A stretch of DNA of 9,129 nucleotides, taken from NCBI GenBank assembly GCA_016783345.1, contig JADHWT010000042.1, positions 1 to 9,129 of the forward strand. Direction: 5' to 3'. A model generated the notes under the pieces. That model was not told where the DNA came from, did no database searches, and saw nothing but the letters and a program-made list of their open reading frames with translations. The translations under genes were made by a program, and so were the position numbers. Below are positions 1 through 7,292 of this stretch, in pieces (the first letter of the stretch is position 1; each line of letters starts with the position of its first letter). This stretch comes from Candidatus Omnitrophota bacterium (GTDB lineage Bacteria > NPL-UPA2 > BS750m-G34).

Positions 1-944
1 ACCACTACAGCGTCAAACCACCCGCACCGTCTGGGTCTTAAGGTTGTTGCACCGTATTCTTTGCCTTTTATCCTCATCTTTTCCTCAAATTGAGGTTCGA
101 ATTGAGTCGGTAGAGGCCCTTCTCCTACGCGGGTAGTATAGGCCTTGGCTACTCCAAGGACTTTATCAATCTTAGTAGGGCCAACACCTGCGCCTGTACA
201 CACCCCTCCGGCAACAGGGCTTGAGGAGGTAACATAGGGATATGTCCCGAAATCTATATCCAAAAAAGTCCCCTGGGCCCCTTCGAAAAGGACCTTCTGT
301 TTTTTAGAAATAGCTTCATTTATCATAAGAGAGGTATCGGCGATATAAGGACGGAATTTTTGCGCATAGGGGAGATATTCTTTCTCTATATCTGCCGCGC
401 GAACCTTTTTCTTGCCATAATAACTTTCCAGGAGATAATTTTTTTCTCTAAGATTTATCTCTAATTTTTTTCTAAAGGTATCTCTATCCATAAGGTCGCT
501 CAACCTTATACCTATCCTTGAAATCTTATCTATGTAGGTTGTCCCGATGCCGCGGCCGGTGGTGCCGATCTTCATGCTCCCTCTTGCCTCATCTTTAATT
601 TTATCCAGGAGCTTATGATAGGATAAAATAACATGCGCCCTGTCACTTATGAAAAGCCTCCTCTCACATTCTATCCCCCCTTTCCTTAGAGATTCTATCT
701 CCTCGAAAAGAGAAATAGGGTCTATGACCACCCCGTTACCTATGATACATTTTTTATCCGGATGAAGGATGCCGGAAGGGATGAGGTGAAAGATAAATTG
801 TTTATCTCCGACTATGACTGTGTGGCCGGCATTAGCCCCTCCCTGATACCGGCATACCATATCACACTTTGAAGCCAGGAGGTCTATAACCTTTCCTTTG
901 CCCTCGTCTCCCCACTGCGTTCCGACTACTACTAATGTAGACAT
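1..944 (-). CDS. purA: Adenylosuccinate synthetase, C-terminus cut by the window edge
   Basis: Catalyses GTP-dependent joining of IMP and aspartate to adenylosuccinate, the first committed step of AMP synthesis; cytosolic. I translated the frame from the ATG at 944 and it stays open to base 1, giving 314 complete residues of an expected 425-430, so about a quarter is missing. Visible motifs: the phosphate-binding loop GDEGKGK at residues 12-18 with the catalytic Asp13; GGANAGHT at 35-42 with the catalytic His41; GTTGRGIG at 127-134; EGAQGTFLDIDFGTYPYVTSS at 221-241 with Gln224; YTTRVGEGP near 269-277; and the RPRRCGW substrate loop at 303-309. These positions match E. coli PurA numbering closely. 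No frameshift is seen. A minor deviation is Thr-Thr after RGIG where Pro-Ala is usual. It overlaps the end of leuD by 13 bp, with AAGGA about 7 nt upstream of the ATG, so translation is probably coupled. Identity is essentially certain. Confidence 0.97.
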   Translation of the reverse strand, partial: MSTLVVVGTQWGDEGKGKVIDLLASKCDMVCRYQGGANAGHTVIVGDKQFIFHLIPSGILHPDKKCIIGNGVVIDPISLFEEIESLRKGGIECERRLFISDRAHVILSYHKLLDKIKDEARGSMKIGTTGRGIGTTYIDKISRIGIRLSDLMDRDTFRKKLEINLREKNYLLESYYGKKKVRAADIEKEYLPYAQKFRPYIADTSLMINEAISKKQKVLFEGAQGTFLDIDFGTYPYVTSSSPVAGGVCTGAGVGPTKIDKVLGVAKAYTTRVGEGPLPTQFEPQFEEKMRIKGKEYGATTLRPRRCGWFDAVV

Positions 945-1426
945 TTGAATTTCCTTATATAAGAGATGAGCCCGCCTTCCTTTAATATATCCTGCATAAC
1001 CCCTGGCAGAGGCCTAATCTTTAACCTCGTGCCCCTGGTGTCATTGCGAACTATCTCCTTGTTTAAATCAAGACTTAACTTGTCCCCTTCTTTAATCTTC
1101 CTTGTATCGCATTCAAAAACAGGCAGTCCGTTGTTTATAGCATTACGAAAAAATATCCTGGCAAAAGACGATGCCAGGATGCAGCTTATTCCTGAAATTT
1201 TTAATACCAGAGCTGCATGCTCGCGGCTGGAACCAAGACCGAAATTTTTACCTGCTACAATGAAATGCCCATGCTTTATTTTTTTAGAAAGAGCGGGGTC
1301 CAGATCCTCAAAGATATGTTTAGAAAGTTCCTTAATGTCATTTCGCAGATGAAAAAGTCTGCCCGGACAGATTAGATCCGTGCTTATGCTGTCCCCTACT
1401 TTAATGGCCCTTCCTTTTAGCTGCAT
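932..1426 (-). CDS. leuD: Aconitase-family small subunit, LeuD/DmdB type
   Basis: Small (swivel-domain) subunit of an isopropylmalate-isomerase-type hydro-lyase that works with the LeuC-like large subunit encoded just upstream. At 164 residues it has the length of the short archaeal/anaerobe-type LeuD rather than the ~200-residue enterobacterial form. The family hallmarks are present: STDLICPGR at residues 15-23 and GKNFGLGSSREHA at 59-71, followed by SFARIFFRNAINNGLP at 87-102. The substrate-recognition loop after PGR reads LFHLRND, unlike the YL-based motif of well-studied isopropylmalate isomerases and homoaconitases, so leucine biosynthesis is not assured; related small subunits act on homoaconitate or 2,3-dimethylmalate. 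The ATG at 1426 shares one base with the leuC stop (TAATG) and has GAGGGAG about 8 nt upstream. Its last 13 bases overlap purA. The family is certain; the substrate is not. Confidence 0.9.
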   Translation of the reverse strand: MQLKGRAIKVGDSISTDLICPGRLFHLRNDIKELSKHIFEDLDPALSKKIKHGHFIVAGKNFGLGSSREHAALVLKISGISCILASSFARIFFRNAINNGLPVFECDTRKIKEGDKLSLDLNKEIVRNDTRGTRLKIRPLPGVMQDILKEGGLISYIRKFKCLH

Positions 1427-2679
1427 TATAAATACTCCCTCGGATCAGTAATCTCTCCTGTTAAGGCTGATGCAGCGCAAGTAGCAGGAGAGGCGAGATA
1501 GATAAAGGCATTGGGGTTTCCCATTCTCCCTGTAAAATTACGATTCTGAGTAGAGAGACACACTTCTTCATCTCCCAGGATACCTCCGTGGACACCCACG
1601 CATGGCCCGCAGCCCGGCGGGAATAAAACTATCCCTGCCTCAAGCAGGGTAGATATAATCCCCTTTTCCTCTGCCTCTAAGAGAATCTCGCGAGATGCCG
1701 GCGCTACGAGAACCCTGACGCCCTTCCTGCACCTGCGGCCTTTTAAAATTTTAGCCACAACCTCTAAATCTTCAAGCCTTCCGTTTGTGCAGGTGCCTAT
1801 GAAAATCTGGTCTAATTTTTTTCCTCTGACATCTGATACGGTCCTGACATTGTCAACTGCATGAGGCAGGGCTACAAGCGGGACGAGTCTGGAGACATTT
1901 TCCGTAAGTATTATCTCAAAATGCGCATGATTATCAGAATTAAGAGGCTTAAAATCCTTTCCCCTCCCCTGTCCTTTTAGATACTTATGGGTTATTGTAT
2001 CCGCTGAAAATATCCCGGCTTTCGCTCCTACTTCAACTGCCATGTTGGCCATGGTAAGCCTTCCGGACATACCCATTTTCCTGATAGTCTCTCCATGGAA
2101 TTCCAGGGTCTTATACGTAGCCCCATCTGCCCCAATCCGTCTTGCGAGGTTAAGGATAAGGTCTTTTGCAAAAACCCCCTTGGGGAATTCTCCGGATACA
2201 TCTATCCTTACAGTCTCCGGGACCTTAAGCCACGTCTCTCCGGTTGCCATGGCACAGGCCAGGTCTGTTGACCCCATACCGGTGCCGAAAGCAGCAAGCG
2301 CGCCGGCAGTGCACGAATGTGAATCAGCGCCAATGATAATCTGTCCGGGCCTGGCATATCTTTCAACTACTATCTCATGGATAATACCTTCCCCTACATC
2401 ATAGAGAATTGCCCCTGTCTTTTTACAAAAATTGCGTATTATCGCATGGGAGTTTGAAAGCTCCTGTCTGGGACTCGGGCTGGCGTGATCGATAAAGAAA
2501 ATAGTCCTTTCGGGCTTAAAAAGTTTTTTTACACCTATCTCTTCAAATTTCTTTATTGCAAGAGGTCCGGTACCGTCCTGAAGCACAAAAAGATCCACGC
2601 CGGCAATAGCAATGCTGCCGGGAGAAACCTCTTTCTGGCTATGCGCGCTTATTATCTTCTCAGTTATCGTTCTATTCAC
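1426..2679 (-). CDS. leuC: Aconitase-family large subunit, LeuC/homoaconitase type
   Basis: Catalytic [4Fe-4S] subunit of a two-subunit dehydratase/isomerase; with LeuD it would move a hydroxyl group on a 2- or 3-substituted malate-type acid. The 417-residue length fits the short LeuC/HacA group, not the ~465-residue E. coli LeuC. Motifs in order: GADSHSCTAGALAAFGTGMGSTD at 117-139, and the three cluster ligands Cys297 (GTCTNGR), Cys357 and Cys360 (PPGCGPCVG). All three are intact, so the enzyme should be active. The start is GTG at 2679, fixed by an in-frame TAA two codons upstream and by the match of the N-terminus (ITEKIISAHS) to the family. GTGA overlaps the TGA stop of the preceding gene by 4 bp. 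I see no Shine-Dalgarno before it, so expression probably depends on translational coupling. Isopropylmalate, homoaconitate, citramalate or citrate/isocitrate are all possible substrates. Confidence 0.92.
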   Translation of the reverse strand: MNRTITEKIISAHSQKEVSPGSIAIAGVDLFVLQDGTGPLAIKKFEEIGVKKLFKPERTIFFIDHASPSPRQELSNSHAIIRNFCKKTGAILYDVGEGIIHEIVVERYARPGQIIIGADSHSCTAGALAAFGTGMGSTDLACAMATGETWLKVPETVRIDVSGEFPKGVFAKDLILNLARRIGADGATYKTLEFHGETIRKMGMSGRLTMANMAVEVGAKAGIFSADTITHKYLKGQGRGKDFKPLNSDNHAHFEIILTENVSRLVPLVALPHAVDNVRTVSDVRGKKLDQIFIGTCTNGRLEDLEVVAKILKGRRCRKGVRVLVAPASREILLEAEEKGIISTLLEAGIVLFPPGCGPCVGVHGGILGDEEVCLSTQNRNFTGRMGNPNAFIYLASPATCAASALTGEITDPREYL

Positions 2680-3908
2680 GGTTTAACTGTCATTATCTTT
2701 CTGGTGAATTCAGGATACTTAGCAATGAATTTAAGCTCGTCATTAGTAAGGGGCTTCTGGGTATGGACATTTGCATACCTGACAAGTTCCAGAACCTTAC
2801 ATGCCTCTTTATCATCCTTAAATGATAGCTCAAGTTTATCATAAATATTGCGGAACCCCTTAATACCGCTATATTCTCCGGCAATAATCTGGCGGCCGGT
2901 CTCAACAAGCTCCGGCTCACCCCTTCCTAATTCTTCATAATCATAGAGTTCATAATTGCGCCTGTCTTTTAAGGCGCCGTCAGCGTGTATCCCTGACGCA
3001 TGGGAAAAGGCATTTGCCCCTACCCCCGGCTGATTTATAGCAAGCGGCACACCAAATGCGTACGCGCCAAAATTGGCTATCTTCCACGCCTTGGACAGGT
3101 CTATCTTTTTATCCAGGGTATATCTATTGCCAAACCCGCTGGATTTTTGTAACGCCAGGATTACGGAAATGAGGTCGGCATTTCCAGCGCGCTCACCAAG
3201 CCCGTTAACAGTGGTATTGATATAAGCATCCACTCCTCCGTCTATAGCTCCTTTAGCGCCCATAACAGAAGTGGCTACGCCCATACCGAGGTCATTATGG
3301 CAGTGAAGCTCTATCGGCAGTTTTATTTCTTCTGCCAGAAGCTTTACCCTCTCATATATTGTCAGCGGGTCATCATAACCTAAGGTATCGCAATAGCGGA
3401 TGCGGTCAGCCCCTGCCTTTTTTGCAGCCAGGCCAAACTTTATCAAAAAATCCATATGGGTCCTGGAGGCATCCTCGGCATTTACCCCAAGGATCTTTAT
3501 CCCTTTCTGCCGGGCCAGTTTTACTGCCGCAACCATAGCCTTGATAATGTCATCCCGCAGCATCTTACCACGAAACTTTCCCTTAATCATCTGGTCTGAG
3601 GTAGAGATCGAGAGATTGAGATTTCTGACTTTAGTTAAACGAAGCGCCTCTTTCACATCCGCTGGAATTGCCCTTATCCATCCGGAGAGAACAATATTAT
3701 TTTTAAAAACGCCTTTTTTTGCCATCTCCAGATTCGCATTTATGTAATTGGTTTCGTGTTTTGTCACCGGAAAACCAAATTCACTCTGATGCACTCCCAT
3801 CTCGTCGAGATAGAGGTTAATCATGGTCTTCTCTAACTTTGCGAGCCCTAGCCTTGCAGTCTGTACCCCGTCCCTGTTAGTTACGTCTAAAATATAAATT
3901 TTTTTCAT
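2676..3908 (-). CDS. DRE-TIM acyltransferase of the LeuA / homocitrate synthase family
   Basis: Predicted to condense acetyl-CoA with a 2-oxoacid, the entry step of a chain-extension pathway. The single TIM-barrel carries NRDGVQ at residues 11-16 (metal-binding Asp13, catalytic Arg12), EDASRT at 145-150, the metal-binding HCHND at 202-206 (His202, His204), GLGERAGNA at 236-244 and SGIHADG at 305-311. These are full hallmarks of isopropylmalate/homocitrate synthases. At 410 residues it lacks the ~120-residue C-terminal allosteric domain of standard LeuA, so feedback by leucine through that domain is not expected. The usual RDGEQ is RDGVQ. Candidate activities are isopropylmalate, homocitrate or citramalate synthase, or Re-citrate synthase, which belongs to this family in Clostridium kluyveri and Dehalococcoides. 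I give no gene symbol because the substrate cannot be read from sequence. Its ATG overlaps the serA stop by 4 bp (ATGA), and leuC follows with another 4-bp overlap. Confidence 0.9.
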   Translation of the reverse strand: MKKIYILDVTNRDGVQTARLGLAKLEKTMINLYLDEMGVHQSEFGFPVTKHETNYINANLEMAKKGVFKNNIVLSGWIRAIPADVKEALRLTKVRNLNLSISTSDQMIKGKFRGKMLRDDIIKAMVAAVKLARQKGIKILGVNAEDASRTHMDFLIKFGLAAKKAGADRIRYCDTLGYDDPLTIYERVKLLAEEIKLPIELHCHNDLGMGVATSVMGAKGAIDGGVDAYINTTVNGLGERAGNADLISVILALQKSSGFGNRYTLDKKIDLSKAWKIANFGAYAFGVPLAINQPGVGANAFSHASGIHADGALKDRRNYELYDYEELGRGEPELVETGRQIIAGEYSGIKGFRNIYDKLELSFKDDKEACKVLELVRYANVHTQKPLTNDELKFIAKYPEFTRKIMTVKP

Positions 3909-5485
3909 AATTTAACTACCTTAACTTCCTTCATCTCCTTTATCTTTTTGAGGTTCCTTAAGACCTGGGGGGCAACAGGGCTGTCTATATTTAAAATTGT
4001 GAGTTCTCTCCCGCCCCGTTTTCTCCTGCCAAGGCTCATAGCAGCGATATTAATCTTGTGCCTGCCTAAAATAGTTCCAATCTTGCCTACTACCCCTGGT
4101 GTATCTTTGTGGATGCAGATAAGCATAATGTCCCGGGCCATGACATCGACGCGAAAATCGTCAATATGGACCAGCCGCGCATCACGATGGCTGAATACTG
4201 TGCCGGCGGCACTCACCGCCCCTTTATCTGTCTCAACTGTAACTTCTATAAGATTGGCAAACTCACCTGTATCACTCGACTTTGTCTCCGATACCTTTAT
4301 ATCCCTTTCCCGGGCAACGAGAGATGCATTGACATAGTTAACTGTCTCTTTTAATATGGGCTCGAGAAGTCCTTTAAGTAAGGCCACTGTAACCGGGGTG
4401 AGATTGTGTTTAATAACCTCGCCGCTATATCTTAGTTTAACGGACTTAATCCTTCCACTAGACATCTGGGATTCGAAATGGCCTAAGTCTTCAGCAAAGT
4501 TTATGTAAGGCCGTAATATTTCATAGACCTCCGGATCAACAGAAGGGACATTGACCGCATTACGAAGGATTTTCCCTTTCAATGCATCAACAACCTGCTG
4601 CGCAATTTCTATGGCTACACCCACCTGGCCTTCAACAGTTGAGGCGCCAAGGTGCGGGGTCACTACTACATCTTGCAATGTGAGCAGGGGATTATCCTGC
4701 GGCGGTTCTTTCTCAAATACATCCAGCGCAGCCCCTGCTACTTTTTTAGATTTTAATGCGTCGTAAAGTGCCTTTTCATCAACAATACCGCCGCGGGCGC
4801 AGTTTATAATGCGCACGCCGTCCTTCATCTCGGATATAGCCTTAGCATCTATTATATGCCTTGTTTTGTTGGTTAGAGGGGTATGGACTGTGATAAAATC
4901 TGCCTGTGCAAAAATATCTTTGAGTTTAACTAATTCTATTCTAAAGGCATCCGCCTTTTCTTTTGAAATAAAAGGGTCATAGGCTATGGTCTTCATTCCA
5001 AAACCCTTGGCCCTGCGCGCCACTTCCAGCCCTATCCTTCCTAATCCTATCACTCCCAGTGTCTTACCATTTATCTCTACCCCTGTAAATTTCTTTTTCT
5101 CCCAGAGTCCTTTTTGCATGCTCTGATAGGCCTGCGGTATAAGACGCGCCACGGCAAAGAGCAGTCCTATGGCATGCTCAGCAGTGGATATGGTATTAGC
5201 GCCGGGAGAATTCATAACTATGATACCTTTTTCAGTAGCAGCCTTAATATCGACATTATCCAGACCTACACCGGCCCGTCCAATGACCTTGAGATTCTTA
5301 GCAGCCTTAATAACTTGAGCTGTAACCTTTGAGGCGCTGCGGACAATCAGGGCATCATATTTAACAATCTCTTTTATTAATTCCTGCTGGGATAGACCGG
5401 TCTTTACCGTAACATCAATCCCTTTTTCCTTCTCGAGAACAGCTACTCCTTTTTCAGAGAGGCTGTCGCTTACAAGTACCTTCAT
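3905..5485 (-). CDS. serA: D-3-phosphoglycerate dehydrogenase, long form with ASB and ACT domains
   Basis: Oxidises 3-phosphoglycerate to 3-phosphohydroxypyruvate with NAD, the first step of serine synthesis. The 526-residue length matches long-form SerA (as in Bacillus and Mycobacterium). A substrate-binding domain is split around a Rossmann fold with GLGRIG at 147-152 and Asp170 at the end of the second strand, which favours NAD. The catalytic set is Arg231 in CARGG, Glu260 in FEKEPP and His278 in TPHLGAS. A second regulatory (ASB) domain spans about 318-445, and an ACT domain about 453-526 contains KDTPGVVGKIG and HKINIAAMSLGR. The ACT domain suggests serine feedback, though long forms are not always inhibited. 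The ATG at 5485 shares one base with the upstream stop (TAATG); GAGGAG lies about 11 nt upstream, slightly long. It follows a class V aminotransferase that could take its product. Confidence 0.96.
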   Translation of the reverse strand: MKVLVSDSLSEKGVAVLEKEKGIDVTVKTGLSQQELIKEIVKYDALIVRSASKVTAQVIKAAKNLKVIGRAGVGLDNVDIKAATEKGIIVMNSPGANTISTAEHAIGLLFAVARLIPQAYQSMQKGLWEKKKFTGVEINGKTLGVIGLGRIGLEVARRAKGFGMKTIAYDPFISKEKADAFRIELVKLKDIFAQADFITVHTPLTNKTRHIIDAKAISEMKDGVRIINCARGGIVDEKALYDALKSKKVAGAALDVFEKEPPQDNPLLTLQDVVVTPHLGASTVEGQVGVAIEIAQQVVDALKGKILRNAVNVPSVDPEVYEILRPYINFAEDLGHFESQMSSGRIKSVKLRYSGEVIKHNLTPVTVALLKGLLEPILKETVNYVNASLVARERDIKVSETKSSDTGEFANLIEVTVETDKGAVSAAGTVFSHRDARLVHIDDFRVDVMARDIMLICIHKDTPGVVGKIGTILGRHKINIAAMSLGRRKRGGRELTILNIDSPVAPQVLRNLKKIKEMKEVKVVKL

Positions 5486-6627
5486 TATATTAATATCTCC
5501 TCTGCGGCTTTAACTGCTGCGCCGAGCTTAACCTTTGCCCCCATTTTCTTAAGAACCATCTCAAGACTTGAAAGGGCGATAATTACATCAAAACGGTCAG
5601 CGTAGCCCATATGCGCTATCCGGAAAATTTTCCCCTTGAGTTTCCCCTGACCACCGGCAATGGTGATACCGTATTCCTCGCTCATCTTTTTTACCAGGGC
5701 TAAGCCGTCTACGCTTGCCGGGACCTTAACAGATGTCACTGAATCAGATGGTGATTTAGCATATATTTGGAGTCCCAGCGCCTTAATACCTGCCCTCATT
5801 GCCTCAGCTAACAGCCTGTGTCTGGCGAGAACTCTTTCCAGTCCTTCTTCTTTAATCATAGCGAGCGATTCTTTAAGCGCCAGGACAAGGCTGACAGGCG
5901 GAGTAAAAGGATGATCTGTCTTTAAAAAAGACTCCCGCGTCTTCGTCAGATTAAGATAATACGACGGCAGGCATGTATTCTCTTTTACATTTGCTTTTAT
6001 CTTTGCCCATGCCTTTTCATTGACAGATATAAAGGCGAGCCCCGGAGGAATCATAAGTCCCTTCTGGGAACCTGCCACTACCACGTCCAACCCCCATTCA
6101 TCTGTCTTAATCTCCACTGACCCTAAGGCGCTTATAGCATCAACCACAAGTACTGCCTTAGTTTCTTTGACTATACGTCCTATACTCGCCACATCATTCA
6201 CCACACCCGTGGATGTCTCGCAGAGGGTAACAAATACAACTCCGATGTCATTATCTCTTGCCAGGGCCTTTTGTATTTCATAAGGCGACACAGCATCCCC
6301 CCACTCTACATCCATTGCCTCTATTTCTACGCCATATGCCTCACAAATCTCTCCGAATCTTTCTCCAAACTTTCCGCCTTTTACAACTAATGCCTTCTCT
6401 CCGCGTTGCATTAGATTTACTACCGCGGCCTCCATAGCCCCTGTTCCGGAAGAGCCAAGGATAAATACGTCGTTCTTAGTCTGAAACACATATTTTAAAT
6501 CCTTGATTACCTCTCCCAGGATTTCTCTATATGCACCGGTGCGATGGTGTATTATCTGCGCAGCCTGTGACAAAAGCACCCTCTCCGGAACAGCAGTTGG
6601 TCCCGGGGTCATTAAATATTTCTTCAT
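5485..6627 (-). CDS. Class V PLP aminotransferase (serine-pyruvate / alanine-glyoxylate type)
   Basis: PLP enzyme of the alanine-glyoxylate/serine-pyruvate aminotransferase group, 380 residues from the chosen start. Seen: the N-terminal MTPGPTAVPERV signature; SGTGAMEAA near 60-68 for phosphate binding; ETSTG at 137-141; the cofactor Asp163 in VVDAISALG; the Schiff-base Lys189 in GSQKGLMIPPG; and Arg336 in FRIAHMG for the substrate carboxylate. The frame is open upstream to an ATG at 6660, but I chose the ATG at 6627 because a perfect GGAGG sits 8 nt before it and the extra 11 residues come from the palindromic repeat. Placed directly before serA with a 1-bp overlap, it may act as the phosphoserine aminotransferase: related class V enzymes fill that role in methanogens that lack SerC. 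Serine-glyoxylate or serine-pyruvate exchange is the alternative. The family is certain, the substrate inferred. Confidence 0.93.
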   Translation of the reverse strand: MKKYLMTPGPTAVPERVLLSQAAQIIHHRTGAYREILGEVIKDLKYVFQTKNDVFILGSSGTGAMEAAVVNLMQRGEKALVVKGGKFGERFGEICEAYGVEIEAMDVEWGDAVSPYEIQKALARDNDIGVVFVTLCETSTGVVNDVASIGRIVKETKAVLVVDAISALGSVEIKTDEWGLDVVVAGSQKGLMIPPGLAFISVNEKAWAKIKANVKENTCLPSYYLNLTKTRESFLKTDHPFTPPVSLVLALKESLAMIKEEGLERVLARHRLLAEAMRAGIKALGLQIYAKSPSDSVTSVKVPASVDGLALVKKMSEEYGITIAGGQGKLKGKIFRIAHMGYADRFDVIIALSSLEMVLKKMGAKVKLGAAVKAAEEILI

Positions 6628-6635
6628 ATAAGTTA

Positions 6636-6640
6636 CCTCC
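6636..6640 (-). promoter_or_regulatory. Shine-Dalgarno site fixing the aminotransferase start
   Basis: On the minus strand this reads GGAGG within TAGAGGAGGTAACTTAT, ending 8 nt before the ATG at 6627. The spacing is optimal, and no comparable site precedes the alternative ATG at 6660. This is the main reason for calling the shorter protein. Confidence 0.85.
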
Positions 6641-6644
6641 TCTA

Positions 6645-6710
6645 ACAGGGACAGTCCCATTCTACGAACTTCGTTCCGTAAATAGGGACAGTCCCCATTT
6701 TTCCCTATTT
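6645..6710. repeat. Composite palindromic repeat element between clpP and the aminotransferase gene
   Basis: Two direct copies of the odd palindrome GGGACAGTCCC (6648-6658 and 6685-6695) are 37 bp apart and share similar flanks. Between them lies a hairpin with arms TACGAAC (6663-6669) and GTTCCGTA (6673-6680), loop TTC and one bulged base. A perfect 8-bp inverted pair, AAATAGGG (6680-6687) and CCCTATTT (6703-6710), surrounds the second palindrome. On the minus strand the outer arm supplies the last Lys codon and the TAG stop of clpP; the other end lies just before the aminotransferase ribosome site. The dense symmetry resembles REP-like sequences mobilised by RAYT/Y1 transposases. That is inference, since only one copy is visible. 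It could also form mRNA hairpins that stabilise or attenuate the transcript between the two genes; there is no T-tract typical of an intrinsic terminator. Confidence 0.75.
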
Positions 6711-7289
6711 CTTGGATTTAATTATTTCATCCACAATACCATACTCCTTGGCCTGCTCAGCTGACATATAAAAATCCCTGTCAGTGTCTTTATTTATCTT
6801 TTCAATCCCCTGGCCGGTATGCTCAACCATTATACGGTTTAATTCTTCGCGCATACGCAATATCTCCCTGGCCTGGATATCTATATCCGTTGCCTGTCCC
6901 TGCACACCTCCGAGAGGCTGGTGTATCAGAATCCTGGCATGGGGTAAGGCAAATCTCTTCTTTTTCGCCCCTGCAGCAAGAAGGAGCGCTCCAAGAGATG
7001 CAGCCTGTCCCACACAATAGGTCTGAATATCGCTCTTAATATACTGCATGGTATCATAGATAGCTAATCCTGCTGTGACAACCCCGCCAGGGCTATTCAG
7101 GTAGATCTGTATATCTTTTCCGGGATCCTCTCCGTCGAGAAAAATTAATTGCGCGATAATAACATTTGCGATATTGTCATCAATCGGTGTGCCGATAAAT
7201 ATAATCCTGTCTTTTAACAAACGCGAGTAGATATCATAGGCGCGCTCAATCCTCCCTGTCTGCTCAACCACCATCGGAATTAATCCCAT
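6705..7289 (-). CDS. clpP: ATP-dependent Clp protease proteolytic subunit
   Basis: Serine peptidase that forms the double-heptamer chamber and degrades proteins fed by a Clp ATPase; cytosolic. The 194-residue length is standard. The N-terminus GLIPMVVEQTGRIERAYDIY is the usual ClpP start including the axial-loop region. The triad is Ser98 in GQAASLGALL, His123 in LIHQPLGG and Asp172 in DTDRDFYMSAEQA; oxyanion-hole glycines are present in NSPGG at 65-69. ATG at 7289 has AGGAGG (7298-7303) 8 nt upstream, inside the last codons of tig, and only 3 bp separate it from the tig stop. tig-clpP is a classic pair, but the partner clpX that often follows is absent. The stop codon lies in the palindromic repeat, although the C-terminus still ends near the normal place. 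Identity is certain. Confidence 0.98.
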   Translation of the reverse strand: MGLIPMVVEQTGRIERAYDIYSRLLKDRIIFIGTPIDDNIANVIIAQLIFLDGEDPGKDIQIYLNSPGGVVTAGLAIYDTMQYIKSDIQTYCVGQAASLGALLLAAGAKKKRFALPHARILIHQPLGGVQGQATDIDIQAREILRMREELNRIMVEHTGQGIEKINKDTDRDFYMSAEQAKEYGIVDEIIKSKK

Positions 7290-7292
7290 AAT

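Noticed and set aside
1..944. Possible frameshift or pseudogene in purA
   Set aside because: I translated all 314 codons: the frame is open throughout and every expected motif is in order; it is only cut by the window edge.
966..1352. 128-codon open frame on the plus strand opposite leuD
   Set aside because: It is antisense to a clear LeuD with full motifs, has no recognisable domain, and its composition is that of a reverse-strand shadow.
2042..2404. Plus-strand open frame opposite leuC
   Set aside because: Shadow of the conserved LeuC region; no family features.
2485..2844. Plus-strand open frame across the leuC/synthase junction
   Set aside because: It crosses two well-supported minus-strand genes and has no ribosome site or known domain.
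3948..4354. Overlapping plus-strand frames opposite the serA C-terminal region
   Set aside because: They lie opposite the ASB and ACT domains of SerA and show no protein-like motifs.
3905..5485. SerA as the missing LeuB-like dehydrogenase of the chain-extension module
   Set aside because: It is a full long-form phosphoglycerate dehydrogenase with ASB and ACT domains and the Arg-Glu-His catalytic set; it is not a beta-decarboxylating dehydrogenase.
6628..6660. 11-residue N-terminal extension of the aminotransferase from an ATG at 6660
   Set aside because: The extension is encoded by the palindromic repeat, has no good ribosome site, and a perfect GGAGG precedes the ATG at 6627, which matches the family start.
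6823..7017. 64-codon minus-strand frame inside clpP in another frame
   Set aside because: Fully inside clpP, whose catalytic triad and length are intact.
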